The position numbers and the translations under genes are program-made. A DNA stretch of 64,000 bases from Larimichthys crocea (taxonomy: Eukaryota > Chordata > Actinopteri > Sciaenidae), in the NCBI RefSeq assembly GCF_000972845.2, contig NC_040027.1, positions 14,931,793-14,995,792 of the forward strand, given 5' to 3'. The notes beneath the pieces are model-generated. The model searched no databases, was not told the DNA's origin, and worked only from the letters and a program-made list of their open reading frames with translations. Each line of letters begins with the position of its first letter. Position 1 is the first letter of the stretch. This document shows positions 34,111-47,590 of this stretch, one piece after another.

Positions 34111-36679
34111 CTCTAAGCACAGTGCCACATGGCTTAAAATAGTTACAATGTATTATATATAATCAGGTAACTTAAGAAGAACTGAAGTAACAGAGAAACT
34201 AAAAGAGGTGGATGGATAATATTATATAATTTAATATAATTTCGAAGCCACTTAAGGGAAAAGATTGTGTGTTGGAAGTAATGGTTTCATGGAGATGGAT
34301 TCTGAGTAACATGCATATCATCAAATCAGGTTTTTGCAGCCTTTTGTTGTGTAAGTGATGTTACTGCCTGTAAGTCACGCTGCTACAACCTTATTTAGTT
34401 CAGGTGTGGTGCTTATTACTGCAGGATCATGTTCATGTAGCGATTTATAAGTCGCAGAGAGACGAATGCACATAGATAATGAGTGAGTCAAGAAGTGAGT
34501 AGAGAGAGATCTTTTCCTCCCACTCTCTACGATAACTTTCCTGCACCAAATTTCCACCAAAAAATGCAGAATGTCAGCCAAGATCAGGGATTTACTGTGA
34601 CTCATTAACTGCGCTCTTACCGTGTGTTTATTACCGCTGTGATTCCAGGTTGATGAGTGTACCTGTGCCCCCAGCAGGGACTCACTGTTTGGGTATGCCC
34701 TCCGTGGAGACCCCCTGGCTCTTAGTGGAGAACGCTGGAGCCAGGCTGCCTGAAGCGGCTCCCCAGAGAGCCTGAAGGGGGGTGTACAGGGAGGTCTAGT
34801 AGAGTTAAGGGTGTGGGGGAGTGTTGCGGGGAAGAGATGATTTGTCAAGCAGATATGTGCACGCTGACGGCAGGTTTTGATCCAACGTGGACACATCTGC
34901 ACAATACATTTTGTTCAATTAGTCACACAACATTGTTTATTCAACATGGCGTAGACACACACAATCCAAACCAGAGCAAAGAATGGAGTGTGGCTAGGCT
35001 CTTTACAGTGGGTAAGGTCTTGAATATAGTCCACACATGCATTGTCTGGACTCAAAGGCTTCGACAGCTGAACTTAAAGTGAACAATAGTCAAAGAGTCC
35101 GAAGAAAGAGAGGTTTCTACAATGTTTGAAAGACTCTGTCAGCACTTATTCTGAAATGAAAAGAAAGACAGAAAATGAGGGAAAAGACAACAAAAACACA
35201 GCTGGGAGTGCGAGATGAGAGGGAAAAAGTCTCAGCTACGAGTTGTGAAAACACGCTCTTGGTCTACTTTGAATATCCCAGTCCCTTCTTGTGAGGGGAA
35301 CTACGGTCAGACATTTCTTCAGTGCATTTACATGGACAAACTTTTACTCCCACTCTGGTTTGTGACCAGAAAATTGAATGTAATGTGACAGCAAATGGGA
35401 CCAATGCGCAGTTACACCTTTAGATTAAATTCAGCTAATTTGGATTGACTTTACTTATTTATGCCGCAGTTTACACACTGAATAACTGAATGGGCGTGTA
35501 CAGTAGTAAGTCCCACACACTCTTCCTGTAAGCGACAGTGATTCACTGGAACTTCACAGCACCTGGTTCAGAGATTACTAATGTTTTCAGGTCTTTACTC
35601 CACTTCTCCACAATTGTCCAATTCCCATGATACAGTTTCACCGTGTTCTTTTGTTTTTTTTGCCACTCACTAAAAATATCTCACTAAAACAACCTCTTTT
35701 CATTCAAACCTCCTCTGCCAACTGAAACTGTAGACTTTGGTCAGTTTGAGCATGTTCGGTTTCCTGGATTGTTATTCCACAGTTTTTGATCCTCGCTGGC
35801 GCTGAAGGGCTGCTGACAGAGACAAATACACGGCTAGTCCACAGAGCTGACACTCACACTCGCATGTCAGAGGAAGACATTAAAATCTGAACACGCTCTG
35901 TACTTACAGGGATCACTGGACTTTTGGTTTTTCTAAAAAAGAGAATGGAAAATAAAGCCTGGTCTCAGCATGCACAAGATATTTATACATATATTCAAAT
36001 AATTCCGGCTATAAAGAGTTTCATGTATTATTAATGAAGGATATAAAAGGCCTGGTAGGAGACAGGATTTGTTGTTCTTGTCTTTGGTCCAAACGTGAGG
36101 AGTGTGATTACAGAGAAGATGCCCAGCTTGGCAGGATCAGCGAGTCCACAGCAGATTATTGTTTGAATTACACGAACATAAGAACAGTCTTTATCTCTGC
36201 AGGTCTTTCATTTGCCTGACGTGCAATTCAGCTGGTGGGTCATTATGTTGTACACAACCACATGCACGTTTGCACATGCGCACCGGCGGGCGCAACCACA
36301 AAACGTTCACGCGTTGTCTGTCTCTCTCTCTAAATACAAGTTAATCTCAGTTCTTCTTGACAACTTAATGTCAAAGTAGTTTTGAATTCTCCTCACGTGT
36401 TGTGTGAAGAAATATAAACTATTATGAACTATTTTTCCGTACCGGGACTATAAAAGACAACTAAAAGACACAGCATCACTTTTGTGATCCCATAATCTCT
36501 CTCCCTCGTTTCCTTTCTTTTATATGTGAGTGCTGTGCTTGAGTTTCCCTCTCATGCGTGTCTTTGTGCAGTCTTTCTTCCCAGGTCTCAACAGTGGAGA
36601 GGATCAATGTCTGTCAAGTTTGGCGACACCTTGACGTCTTTTCAGATCCATATTCATCCTATTTGTTTGCAATCTATAA
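34111..36679. other. Non-coding DNA; one weak exon candidate inside
   Basis: No recognisable product. A splice-bounded open stretch at 34686-34771 on the minus strand is discussed as a finding. Confidence 0.35.
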
Positions 36680-36905
36680 TTTTGTCATCCTGATTACAAC
36701 CATGGTCTGTCCTGTACACCCATCGGTGGAGAGGGATCCCTCCTCTGTTGCTCTTCTTGAGATTTCTTCCACATTTTCTTCCGTGTTGAAGTTTCTTTGG
36801 GGAGTTTTTCCTCATACTAGTCAAGAATAGAGTCTGAGTGGACTGTAAGGCCTCTTGAGGCAAATTTTGTGATTTGTGATATACGGCGTTATGACTATAG
36901 ACAGG
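36680..36905 (+). repeat. Interspersed repeat fragment, non-LTR retrotransposon 3'-end type
   Basis: Contains the sequence order often seen in fish dispersed elements: GAGAGGGATCCCTCCTCTGT, a GAGATTTCTTCCACATTTTC block, GGGGAGTTTTTCCTCAT and GCCTCTTGAGGCAAATTTTG. The open frame across it is incidental. The exact family is inferred from memory of such tails. Confidence 0.5.
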
Positions 36906-39900
36906 AGAGTGGCAATCTAACACCTAAAAGTCTCTTTTTATGGATTTGGTTGCAATAATGACAAATGACAGCCACGACTAGTCCTAGTACCGTGCAGTGT
37001 CATAAAAAATAACTTCTCAAATCACAGAGGGTTCAAAGAAACCGTCCCAAGCCGGTCAGCTCCCTGTGTGGCCGTCCAACTATTTTTAGTGCCCACCCAC
37101 ACAGACAGACATTACACCAATCAGCTTACCAGTACAGACGGCATCTGTCAGTGCCAAATATTAACGCCCTCTGGAAAAAACAAAACTGCATTTTTTCCTC
37201 TTTGTAATTACAATTTTGGTCAAAACAAGCTTTGCTTCGTAAAAATTATATTTTAATTCCAGTATTGCAGAACTTAAACGAAATGCTCCCCACATATAAA
37301 CCCGTCTCGCATGCAGTCAGAACCAAAGAAAAGTGATATAACAGATTCACCAAAGTGTCCCCCTTTCTCTCTCTCTCTCTCTCTCTCTCTGTCCAGCTGT
37401 CTTTCATCCCTCTCTCGGAGCGGCGTGGCAGAGGTCTAGTTTCACAGGCTTAAATTGAATCAGGAAAATCAACTTCGTCTTCATCCTCATCTTTAATGAG
37501 AGAGATGGAGGGATTTCCAAGGTGCTGCTCTGCCCTGTTTTCTTTAGAAAGGTCTCGCTGTTCTGGGAAGGAAGCCTAGAGAAGTGGATTAACTAAAATC
37601 CCAAGGGAAGGAAGAAACAGATATGCTGGACCACATCACACTACGCACACACTGTCACGTAGTGTAGAAACAGACTTAAACGGCTGGACGGAGAGGTGTT
37701 ATAAGAGCTCTTTGGAGGTTACTCCCTTCCAGCTCAGAATCAAACAGGACCAGAGAGGAGAGGGAAGGAGGAAAATCTAAAACACATTTTCACCCTTCGC
37801 CCCCGACATGTGGAACCTGTACTGGGAGTGTTTTCTTTTCATCTGGCTGTGATGGGGGCTGAGGGGTTTCTACAGTGTCCCCTCTGCCCTCTCCTCCCAG
37901 GAGGGCTGTGCTGACCTAATTATCAACCAGGACACCCGCTTGCTGAGAACAACAGCACCTTCACAGCTTCATGCAAAGGTTCCATATCCTTCACTTGCTA
38001 AAGTATGGCTCCATGTCACCACCTCGCTAAGTGGTACTATATCCCATTGTGCTAGGCTGGATGTCTGACTGAACTCATGGTCATTCATAGGAAGCCGTGA
38101 CTTCCAGTAAGGTTATCCTCTCACATGAGGGTGAAATCGCCCTTTGTGTTTTAATTAACTGGAATACTTGCCAAGAGGTCTGGGTTCAACAGTGCATCTG
38201 GCTTTATTTGCAGGTGAGAAGGCACTGAAGGGTCATATTCATATCGCTACACACATAAAAATGAGGAGAATTAACCCCGGTAACCCCATTTTAACATCCT
38301 CATCCATCTTGCTCTGAACGATCATGCTATCTATCACTTTAAAGATCATGCAAGATGGATGAGCAACGGCTCTAAAAAGCATACGATTGCGAGTGAAGCT
38401 AGAAAAGAGCGTGTGAGACATTAGACATTAGAGAGATAAAGGTTAGACGCTTCAGGCCTGAAAGACGTGTGGGGGTTATAAAGACCACCAACTTCCAACT
38501 TGTTCCAGTGTACCGTATACCTCCAACCTCAGCTCTGTTGTCAGCTGCACGCTCGCTCACATGCACTCTTTGAAATGAGGGCTTCCCTTTTCCCCACTGC
38601 AGTTTCAGATTCCCCCCCCACCCCACAGCTGAGAAGGTGACGAGCAGCATCGCCGCCCACGCACGTTGCGTGGGGTCCGTGTTAGCGCTCTGCTGTGCAT
38701 CTGTGACGCTCTGCTGGCTTTTGTCTTAACGAACGGGATCCCCTCTCCCACACTGCTCACAGCCCTCACATAGAGGTTAATGCTCCACATGGTGACATTC
38801 ATATAAAACCTGTGGTCTCACGAAGAGTTAGAGGGGTTTCGATAAATCTTTCGTATCTCGGCTGTCGAAGAACGGTGGACCTTTTGCGAAGTGTAAATTA
38901 AATGTTTCTATCTGATGTAAAAGAAGAAAACCGCCAAATTAAAGAACGTTTAACGACTTGATCTGCTAAAATTTTAAAAACAGAAACATCGTAAAAGACA
39001 AGGCAACAAACACAGGCTGTCACATGATCCAACTACTGAATGGACTGCCATGAAATAATTAAAAATTTTGTCCAATGCTTATGTCCATACATGTAAAAAC
39101 TAAACTAATTAGACCTAGCTGTACTTGTTGTTTAGTGCTTATAATCAAATGCTAATTGGCATAACATTAGATGGTGAACATGCTGAACATTACATCAGCT
39201 TAACATCAGCATGTCATTGAGCGTTAAGATGCATGTTGGCCACTGTGCCTACAGCCTAACAGCCTACAAGCCTGCAGGTGAGACAAACTTATTGCTCGAA
39301 CTGTCCTTAGAAACATGTATCACACTTTAAAGAGCAGCATGTGGGGTAAATGTTGATCTACCGTACTTACCATAGCTATATATAAATATATTTTATCTGT
39401 ATAAACTCTATGAAGCAATGTCGGTAGTTCCCAGATGTCAAAACCAACCTTGGCGAGTACAATATTATCACAACTTCTTGTTATAGATGCGATTTCTGAA
39501 ATGATTAATCATCGGTTTGCATGTTAAATAAAGTGTCACAGTTACGCTTCATTAGAAAGACAAACTGACAGATGAATGTGTCATTGCGCTTAGTTTCATT
39601 TTTGCATAAATGGGAGACAAACCCTATGCAAAACACATTTTGCATTTATTGGTGTGTCCCTGTGGTTACGAGTGAGGCATGATGGGGGTCTCCTTCTCAT
39701 GGATTCTCATCAGGGAGACCATAAAGGTCAGCTAACCACATCGCTTCTTTACTATAGTGCTTAGCTTACTCATGAGTACTGACAGGCTCACCACAGTGTA
39801 GGCAGGAGAAACCACAGGGCAGGTGGGAGGTGACAGCGATGTAAACTAACTGTGAACAGGCTGGGAATCCCTCTCGGCCTGACCCGAAGAGGTGTGGTGA

Positions 39901-41516
39901 GTTACAGGGGATACAGATGAGTGCACAAGGTGAGCTTCAACAGAGCAGAGATTCAGAGCTCCACAGCTGCTGCAGAGGTGGACAGAAAGTACAAACCAAA
40001 AGGTTAAAGGTTTCTCCACATGCTTACACTTCCACTGTGGTAAATTACAGCAAAATTCCCAGTGAGAAAAAGTTAGAGCAATAGTGGAAACTTTTTTTTT
40101 TTTGAATTATTCTTATTTGGAAAAACAATCGCTGTAATTTCAGGTAAGACAGTAACCACCCTGACACATTAAATTAGTGTTTTGCTAAAGAAGCAATGGG
40201 GGGAAATCATGTGAGCAGCTAAATGTTACGTTGAGCTGTTGAAGAAGATAAAAACAGACACGATGTAAACAAAAACCACTGGCAGTGGGCTTGGCAGTTT
40301 CAGTAGTAAGAGTGCTAGTCAAATATGCCCCTTTCCAGTAAAAGTCAACTGAACTAACGAGCTTTGCGGCCCTGTGGTAAGTGACCAGCCAGTTTTGACT
40401 GTGTGTTTGCTGACTTCTGGGAAAGACGTCTCTTTCCTCACCGAACGTGTAGGCACAGCATTTCCTTTAGCAGATTCGGAAATGAAACGTTGGTGTTGAC
40501 GCTGTTTGCGGCTACACAGAACGAAAAAAAAAAACACAAAAACACAAGCACGGCCGGAAAAAGCTTCGAACGGATGTGTCAATTTGAAAATTTAAATGAT
40601 CTTGACATTGCACATATTGCAAAATGTATGCATGCTATGAGTCTTGCCATAGATATTTGAATATATTGCATGGTATTTTCCAACATTTCTACATGCAGAG
40701 TTGGTCGGGGGGGGGTTTGCATGTCTCCCAGTGTGAGTAGTGACAGCCTGTCACAGCAGCTTACTGGTGTCATATGTCTCCGTGTTATGGCCTGGGGGAA
40801 CTTCTGAACCTCTAAAATGAGGTGAAATGACTTAAATGACTTGTGGGGTGAACCTCATATTCCAGGGTGAGAGGGCGCTTTGGAGCAGCAGTGTGCACCA
40901 GAGTGCTAATGTGTTTGGGTAGAAAGAAATGTAGACAGGGTACTGGGTAGTTACCTGAAACCAACCTTCTGAAAACAGAGCTGATGTGAAACCTGAAGTT
41001 CCGTCACAAACACATGAACACATGCCCCGACAGACAGACAGACAGACAGACAGAAAGAAAAAGAGAGAAAGTTAACATGAGTCAACCAGGCTGTTAAAAT
41101 TTCCCACAACTACAGACAAATTTACACACACTTCCTCCAGTTAATATTCTGCATGTGTTGTTGCACACTATGTCCATTTGGAGCAAACTCCTTCCTGATA
41201 AAGCTTGCTCAGACGTCTGGATTTTTCGGCGTTCCGATGGAAAATCCAGAGGCCCGTACCGTACCACAGGCACTCTTTCTTCCCCTCCGGCCTCAGAGCT
41301 CCTCCCAGCTGTGCTCCACCTGACGGGTTTTCCTTTCTCCTCAGCGTCCAGACGGACCACGCCAAGAGCCAGACTGGAGCACAAACACAGGCGGGAGAGT
41401 GAAGGTTGGCAGGTGTATAGAGAGGCTGCAGTGTGGAAGGGAAAGTGAAGGTTTCGGTTAGGCCTGACTTGAATTGTACTTGAGTGTGGGAGTGGAAAGG
41501 GGGTGAGGCAGGTAGG

Positions 41517-41523
<7 letters not shown>
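36906..41523. other. Non-coding DNA with short simple repeats
   Basis: CT tract at 37367-37390 and CAGA tract at 41029-41053. No exon or RNA gene recognised. The minus-strand 212-codon frame at 41094-41732 is driven by the GA tract and looks spurious. Confidence 0.4.

Positions 41524-41562
<39 letters not shown>
41524..41562. repeat. (GA)19 microsatellite
   Basis: Uninterrupted GA repeat of about 39 bp. Confidence 0.95.
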
Positions 41563-41565
<3 letters not shown>

Positions 41566-42213
41566 GTGGTGAAGAAACTGAAGCTGCTTGCTGTTGTGGG
41601 TATGAAGGAAAAGAGAGAGATGGAAACCCAGACACAAACATAAACACTGGCTAGCACTTCAATGATTCCTCTCTCTGGCCCTTTGCCTCCCTCCTCCTCG
41701 CCTCCCTCCCTCCCCCCCGCTTCACTAGCCAAGCATAAACAAATATAACATGGAAAGCATCAGACAGGCCCCATACATCTCAGAGAAAGAGCCGTCTAAA
41801 GTGAATGAGAAATGGGAAAAATCGTCGTGGTGAGTTTTGTCGTTTCCATTCTATAAAAAGACCAATTGGATTAGCCCGTCAGACTGTCAGTGCCTCTCCT
41901 CCGACATCCAAATCACATCAGCTGTAAACTCAAGTGGCCACCGAGAAATGTCATCCTGTCAGACGTCTATCTCTCCCTGTTAAGTCATAAACCTGAAATA
42001 GAAAATAAAAAAAAAACAGCAGCAAGACGGTCTCATATTTAACCTCCGTGACAGAGAGAGACATATAAACCCACACACACTTAAAACTCTGGAAAGGAGA
42101 GGACCTTGATAACCAGCAGGAGAAGAGGATGAAGTTTGACTGACAGACACCAGGCACAGAAAACTGACAATAACCATGTCATGTACCACATGCACACATA
42201 AACTGTTCAAAAA

Positions 42214-42219
42214 TAATAT

Positions 42220-42255
<36 letters not shown>
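42214..42255. repeat. (CA)n microsatellite
   Basis: CA repeat of about 40 bp adjoining unique sequence at 42256 that contains a weak exon-like stretch. Confidence 0.9.
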
Positions 42256-42258
<3 letters not shown>

Positions 42259-42570
42259 GCTCTCCATATTCGAAGACCCAATGTCAGAGATTACTGCGGC
42301 TCCTTGGTCTGGCTGGTAATGACATCATGCCTGGGTCTGCTCCCAGAGATCTCTGCTGCTGGCATACGGCCAGTCCTACATCTGCAAAGAGCCACACACA
42401 CACAGCACAACACACAGATGCATGCACCCCACAACGTTAAGACCCGGCCAGTCACTCTCTCTTGCTGTGAGAATAAAGTGAAGACACACAGAAAACGAGT
42501 GTACGCTCACCCTGACTTTAGAGCCGTAGTGAAATAAAGTCATTATCACATAGAGACAGCCACAGCCTCG

Positions 42571-43215
42571 TTAAAGCAACTTTGTGTGACTTTTATACCA
42601 TAAAATAATGAATTTTAAATCATGTGATGCTACACTGATGGCACTAAGTCACACACCACCAACTACTTCACTGATTGTGGTGAAACTGGATCATTTTTTA
42701 TGGAGAAAATGTTTTCTGGTTTCCCTCTGATGTCCTCTGCCTGTTCCACATCAACTCTCTGTGATTGACAGAGTTTCCTGACGGACAGTAAACTGCAAAC
42801 TATAGCTGTTATTAGCTCAATTTATTAGCCATGCTCTCCGGACTGTGAGTTCAGAGTACCAGGGGAGTGTTAGTGTTTGTATCACAGGTGTTTTGGCCAA
42901 CTGGGAAGAGGAGCTTTTCAGGCCCGGGGCGATGCAGGCGAATGCTGATGGGGAGCGGAGCCAGTGTCATGCCAGAACAGGAGCTGGGCAAGTGGGCAAT
43001 GCAGCCAGCCTCTTCGGACAAAATGACAGAGGTGAAAAGGTCAAAGGTGATGTTTATGGAGAAAGCTGAGAAGAGAAGAGTGACCAAACAAGAGGCCACC
43101 GGGCTAGAATCAAGCTTTGACTGACTTTCAGTTGTTGGCGAGAGCTTTGTGAAATAAAAGACAGATGCGGAGTTGTGCTTCTTGCTGTTGGGCTAGTAAG
43201 TAACAGATGACATGA
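42571..43215 (+). mobile_element. Family F repeat, copy with TTAAAGCAAC left end
   Basis: Starts TTAAAGCAAC like the MITE at 26039. The block from about 42830 to 43200 aligns with 45100-45460 (for example GCCAGAACAGGAGCTGGGCA, GAAAGCTGAGAAGAGAA and GCTGTTGGGCTAGT). The right end is not clear. Confidence 0.55.
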
Positions 43216-45059
43216 ACAGAATAAGTGTGAAACCAAGATATATTGTGTTAGTTAGTGGTCCTGGTAGGTCCTGTTTCACAAAGCAGTATGAATCTTCTCA
43301 TCTCTAACCTGTCAAACCATCCCTTTAATCATGGAGATCTTTTAAGTCAACAGCATTAAAAACATGTTAATTTGGACTCTGTTTGACAGGTTAAAAGCAT
43401 TTAACTGTGTTTTGAATTAGTGTTGGGTGCACAGAACTGGACACAATTTGTAGGCTGGTATCAGTACATATAAAAAAAATACTACTATAACAAGAGAAAG
43501 ACAGATGTATGTACTTCTATACCAGGAGTAGAGAAGAACTTGTGAGGCCAAAGTGCTTCAAGACTCACAAGCAAAGGGTTAATATGTGATCCGCTTCCAA
43601 AAATCAATTTTAACTTCTGTCTTAAAGGCCAACAGTACTTATGATAGTGATCAGTAATGCTGTAATCATGCAACAAAAACCAACGGTAGGCTGAAAACAG
43701 GCAGGACGTGAGAGTCGGTAGAGTTGTGGAATAGAAATGAGAGTCCAGTGCTAACACGGTTTGTAATCCTGTCCTCCTGATCTTCAATCATATGTCTCCT
43801 ACCTCTTTTAAGGACTCTTTCCACCCAATAATTTAGTGTCCATGTGTTCTTCATCTACAAAAAGCAGCAGTGAACCGCTCAGCTTCATGGTTCTCACACA
43901 CACACACACAGAGACACACAGTGGAAGTGTATCAGACGCTCCACATGGGGCCTGATTTTCACAATACCACACAGACAGACATAACAAACATTCAGTGTGT
44001 GTGTGTGCACACGTCTGTAGGTGTGTTTCCCAGTTTGTTTTAGACCGTGGCAGCTCAGCGGGCAAGCTTTGTCTAACAGTATGTGCGTTTGTGAGCGGAC
44101 CATACCGCTGGGGTCAACCTGTGTCAGCTGCTTACAGCTGATGGAGTGAGCCACACACATGCTGATCTGTGACCTTAAGAGAAAGGAGAGGAGACAAGAG
44201 GAGGGAGTGAGGAAAGGAGTGAGGGAAAGGAGTGAGGGAAAGGAGGAGCTTTTCCTCTTCTAAAGGTCAGTTTGATCTTAAGCTGCTGCAGACACTGATA
44301 GACATCAAGCAACACTGAAAGTTTAAGCCTGGGCTTTGCCATATTACACACAGGGCTCACTGTTTTTACTGATTTTCACTAAATATATTATTGTTTTAAA
44401 GTCAGCAGAGCGACTTTTTGCCTGAGTTTTATGTCCTAACACACTTAAAAGTTTTGTTTTTTTCTAATGGAAGACCAGGTCCTCTTTTTTGGTATGACAG
44501 CAAATACATATTACGAAGAAAAACATGCTGCTGATTATGAACCAATATGTAATAAAACCAATAAATTAGTGATTAATTTGTTCCAGCTAAAATCAGATTA
44601 ATATCAGAAAACTGAAAACAATTAACTCTACTGTCCAGGACAACAAGATCTTTATGAAATCAGACCCCATATTCGATCCTACTCATGAGCTCTACTTTTA
44701 ACCGCAACGCATCTGCATTCAGTAATTATCTCTCTATATAGTAGTTTTCTTGTTAGTGGTGGAGTCTGCTGTTCTCGTGCTGATGGAAATTACCTTTACA
44801 CACGAAGGATTCACAGAAAATGAAGCACGCGAAATGTGTAGCATGAAATCAGATTGTGGTCGGACATGGCACGATAGAAAAAAGACAAATAATTCACTAA
44901 AATCTGTATTAAAACTGAACGTTTGTTTGGCTGCTCTGTAAACTAATACGCCAGTTGTTGATCTGTTGCAGTTCTGACAGGGAAGCTGATGTGTAGTCAG
45001 GTGAATGGTGTCTCTGCAACCGGTACGTCTGTTTCTGCAGGTAACTTTGTGCACACACG
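43216..45059. other. Non-coding DNA, nothing recognised
   Basis: Short CA/GT tracts at 43897-43910 and 43995-44008. Open frames are short and without family resemblance. Confidence 0.4.
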
Positions 45060-45640
45060 TATGTAACAGTTTTCCATAGATGCTGTTAGCTAATGTTTGT
45101 TATCCGGACTGTGAGCTCAGAGCATTGGGAGGAGTATGTATAGTGTTTATACCAGAGGCGATTTGGACCACCAAGGGGTGAATTCTGTCCGGGTGCTGAG
45201 CTGGTGTCGTGCCAGAACAGGAGCTGGGCATGTGGACAATGTAACTGAGCTCAGCAGCCTCTTTGGACATAATGGCAGAGGTGAAAAGACAGAAGAGGAC
45301 GTTGACAGAGGAAGCTGAGAAGAGAAAAGGTGAGACTGGAATAAATCTGGGACTGACCTTTAGTCGTTGACAAGAGCTTCGTAAAATAAAAGGCTATAAG
45401 AGAGACGCTGAGCTGAGCTTTTTCGCTGTTGGACTAGTCAGTAATATTAGCTGGCTGCTATGTCTCGTGTTGTTGCACCTGCTTAATGTTTGGCTACAAC
45501 TTGCTAGTTTTGGATCACATGCAATATATTCATAACAAACACACAAGTGCAAGTGTTTATACTCGTGACTGTGGTGTTACACTATGAAACTGGAGGCACT
45601 AAATCGCAAAAATACCAATTTCTACACAGTGTTGCTTTAT
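45060..45640 (+). mobile_element. Family F repeat, copy with GTTGCTTTA right end
   Basis: Aligns with 42815-43215 over its first half. Its right 55 bases, ending CAGTGTTGCTTTAT at 45640, are the reverse complement of the left end of the MITE at 26039. This ties the three copies into one family. Confidence 0.6.
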
Positions 45641-46829
45641 GGATTATCACTTTAATATATAAAGCTGCAAAACTAATACCCAAAGTGACAGAGTGGTACT
45701 GATACCTTTCTTAGTCTTCATCTGCTGCTCCTGCTCGTCTCTGTTAGATGAAGATGGACTCCCTTTGTGCAACACAGAAGGTAATTGCACTTGGATTTCT
45801 TGACTTGAGTGTATAGAGAGTGTAAGTATATACAGTCTATTTTTACATCAAGAGGACTGCGGTGTTCCAGCTCCTAAAGCCCATAAAGGCCTCACACAGA
45901 GAGAGAGACACCATCTCCCTCCACACACGCACACACACACACACACACACACAAACTGTCTCACCACCCACTGCTTGGTGTTTGTTTAATATGGCATTTC
46001 AGTATGAGAACAGTATATCCTGCTCCTGTCTTTATAAGGGCACAGCTAATGCAATACTGAGACAACCCCCCCTCCACCCCACCCTTTTTCGCAATTACAC
46101 TTATACTCGCACATATACACACAAACACACTAGTTAGTCCCGTGCCAACGGCTGCTGCCTCTTGGCACAGCCTCGAGTTAACGTTGCCCCAACTGAGAAA
46201 AGGCATCTGCTTCATCTCTCTTTTCACCCAACTGCTCAGCTCCTCCAAACTCACTAACCCCCCCTCTATGTCTTGTCCAAAAATGCACACATGCTGACAC
46301 AGACACTCACACACACACACACACACATACATTATTGGGACTGGCACCAGTGCTGGAATCTTGTCTGTCTGTCTGTGATGGTGAGAAGTGTACAGAGAAG
46401 AGCTGAAAGAACAGATTTAGATGTTCTTGGCATAAGTAGGCCGACTCTTCAAAAGATAAATCCCTGCTTACTGTTGGCCTGGAGTTGTCACAGTGGACCA
46501 AATAAAATGCTGGAAAATCAAACTTGAATATCTTGCTTGGATCCCTCGAGGAGCCGGTTCACTCGGCCAGTTCGTCTCCGCAGAACGCCATGGGTCGTTT
46601 TTCAAATACTCCTGAGCGGTTGCTAAATTCAACTCAAACAAATTGTGTCAAACACTGATATACTGCTGATATTCTTAACGGACATTAAGATGTGACTGTT
46701 GGCAGCAGATGTGTACTATATTTGGTCGACTCTATAATTTAAAAGCAGGGAGACTGAAGTTTATCTTACTGTCTGGCTGTCGTTAAAGCAAATTTGGTCT
46801 GGATAATCGTCCTCTTTTTAGCCAGACAT
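45641..46829. other. Non-coding DNA with CA tracts
   Basis: CA repeats at about 45926-45953 and 46309-46327. No gene recognised. Confidence 0.45.
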
Positions 46830-46990
46830 GACAAACATTTGTCTGTCTGTCTATTTGTTGGTTGGCTGGTCATCAACTATTTAATGGATTGGTATGAAAT
46901 TTTACACAGGCATTCATGATACTCAGAGGATGAATCCTAATGACTTAGGTGATCCCCTGACTTCTCCTCTTGCACCACATTGGGTTTCAC
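46830..46990 (-). repeat. Dispersed repeat E, copy 2 (inverted)
   Basis: Reverse complement of part of 33755-34110; the shared core is GGATGAATCCTAATGACTTA followed by GGTGATCCCCTGA. Confidence 0.55.
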
Positions 46991-47124
46991 ATGTTAAAAT
47001 GATAAACTAAGATGTTGGAAATCAGCAAACTAACATTCGTGCTGATAATCTATTGACAGGAAAAGGCAAAAATAAGTTCAGTTAGAATTTGATCATATTT
47101 TTCACTTATTTTGTTGTAGTTTAA

Positions 47125-47590
47125 GTGTTACTCCCTGAAACACTGGATCAGGTCATTGCCTTTCCATCCACCCATTTCCATTGATCCGGACTCGGGTCGT
47201 GGTGGCACCATGTTTAGCAGGGCCTTCCAGACATTCCTCTCCCCAGAAACGCATTCCCTCTTGAAGAAGCGTTCCCTGGCCGAATGAGCTATATAGTCCC
47301 TCCAGCAGGTTCTGGCTCTGCCCTGGGGTGACCTACCAGTTGGACGTTCCCAGAACATCTCCAATAGTGATCAGATGGCTGTTCCATCTGGCCAACGCAA
47401 AGGGGCAGTGGTTCGACTTCGAACTTTCTCCGGATGTCCATGCTCCTTGCCATATCTTCTGCGCAGGAAACTCATTTCAGCCGCTTGTATCCGCGATCTC
47501 ATTCTTTCGGTTATGACCATAGGTTAAGGTTTGAACGTACAGTAGATGGACTGGAAAATCGAGCGCTACTGGCTCACATCCCTCTTCTCC
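47125..47590 (-). pseudogene. Broken 3' end of a LINE reverse-transcriptase ORF (non-LTR retrotransposon)
   Basis: On the minus strand the translation resembles the C-terminal part of a LINE polyprotein abundant in fish: PTGRSPQGRARTCWRDYI, then GERNVWKALLNMVPPRPESG. Further upstream on the same strand (47590-47365) come pieces such as TERMRSRIQAAEMSFLRR, in shifted frames and with stops. The fragment is 5'-truncated, frameshifted and clearly inactive. The clade (Rex1- or RTE-like) is uncertain. Confidence 0.7.

Noticed and set aside
34375..34902. 175-codon minus-strand frame as a single-exon gene
   Set aside because: No domain or family resemblance. Only the short splice-bounded part was kept, as a weak finding.
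37912..37978. Possible plus-strand exon after CTCCTCCCAG (EGCADLIINQDTRL...)
   Set aside because: The acceptor is good, but the downstream donor (GTTCCA) is poor and no family is recognised.
41094..41732. 212-codon minus-strand open frame
   Set aside because: Contains a long Ser-Leu run from the GA microsatellite; overlapping frames on both strands are equally open, so it is low-complexity chance.
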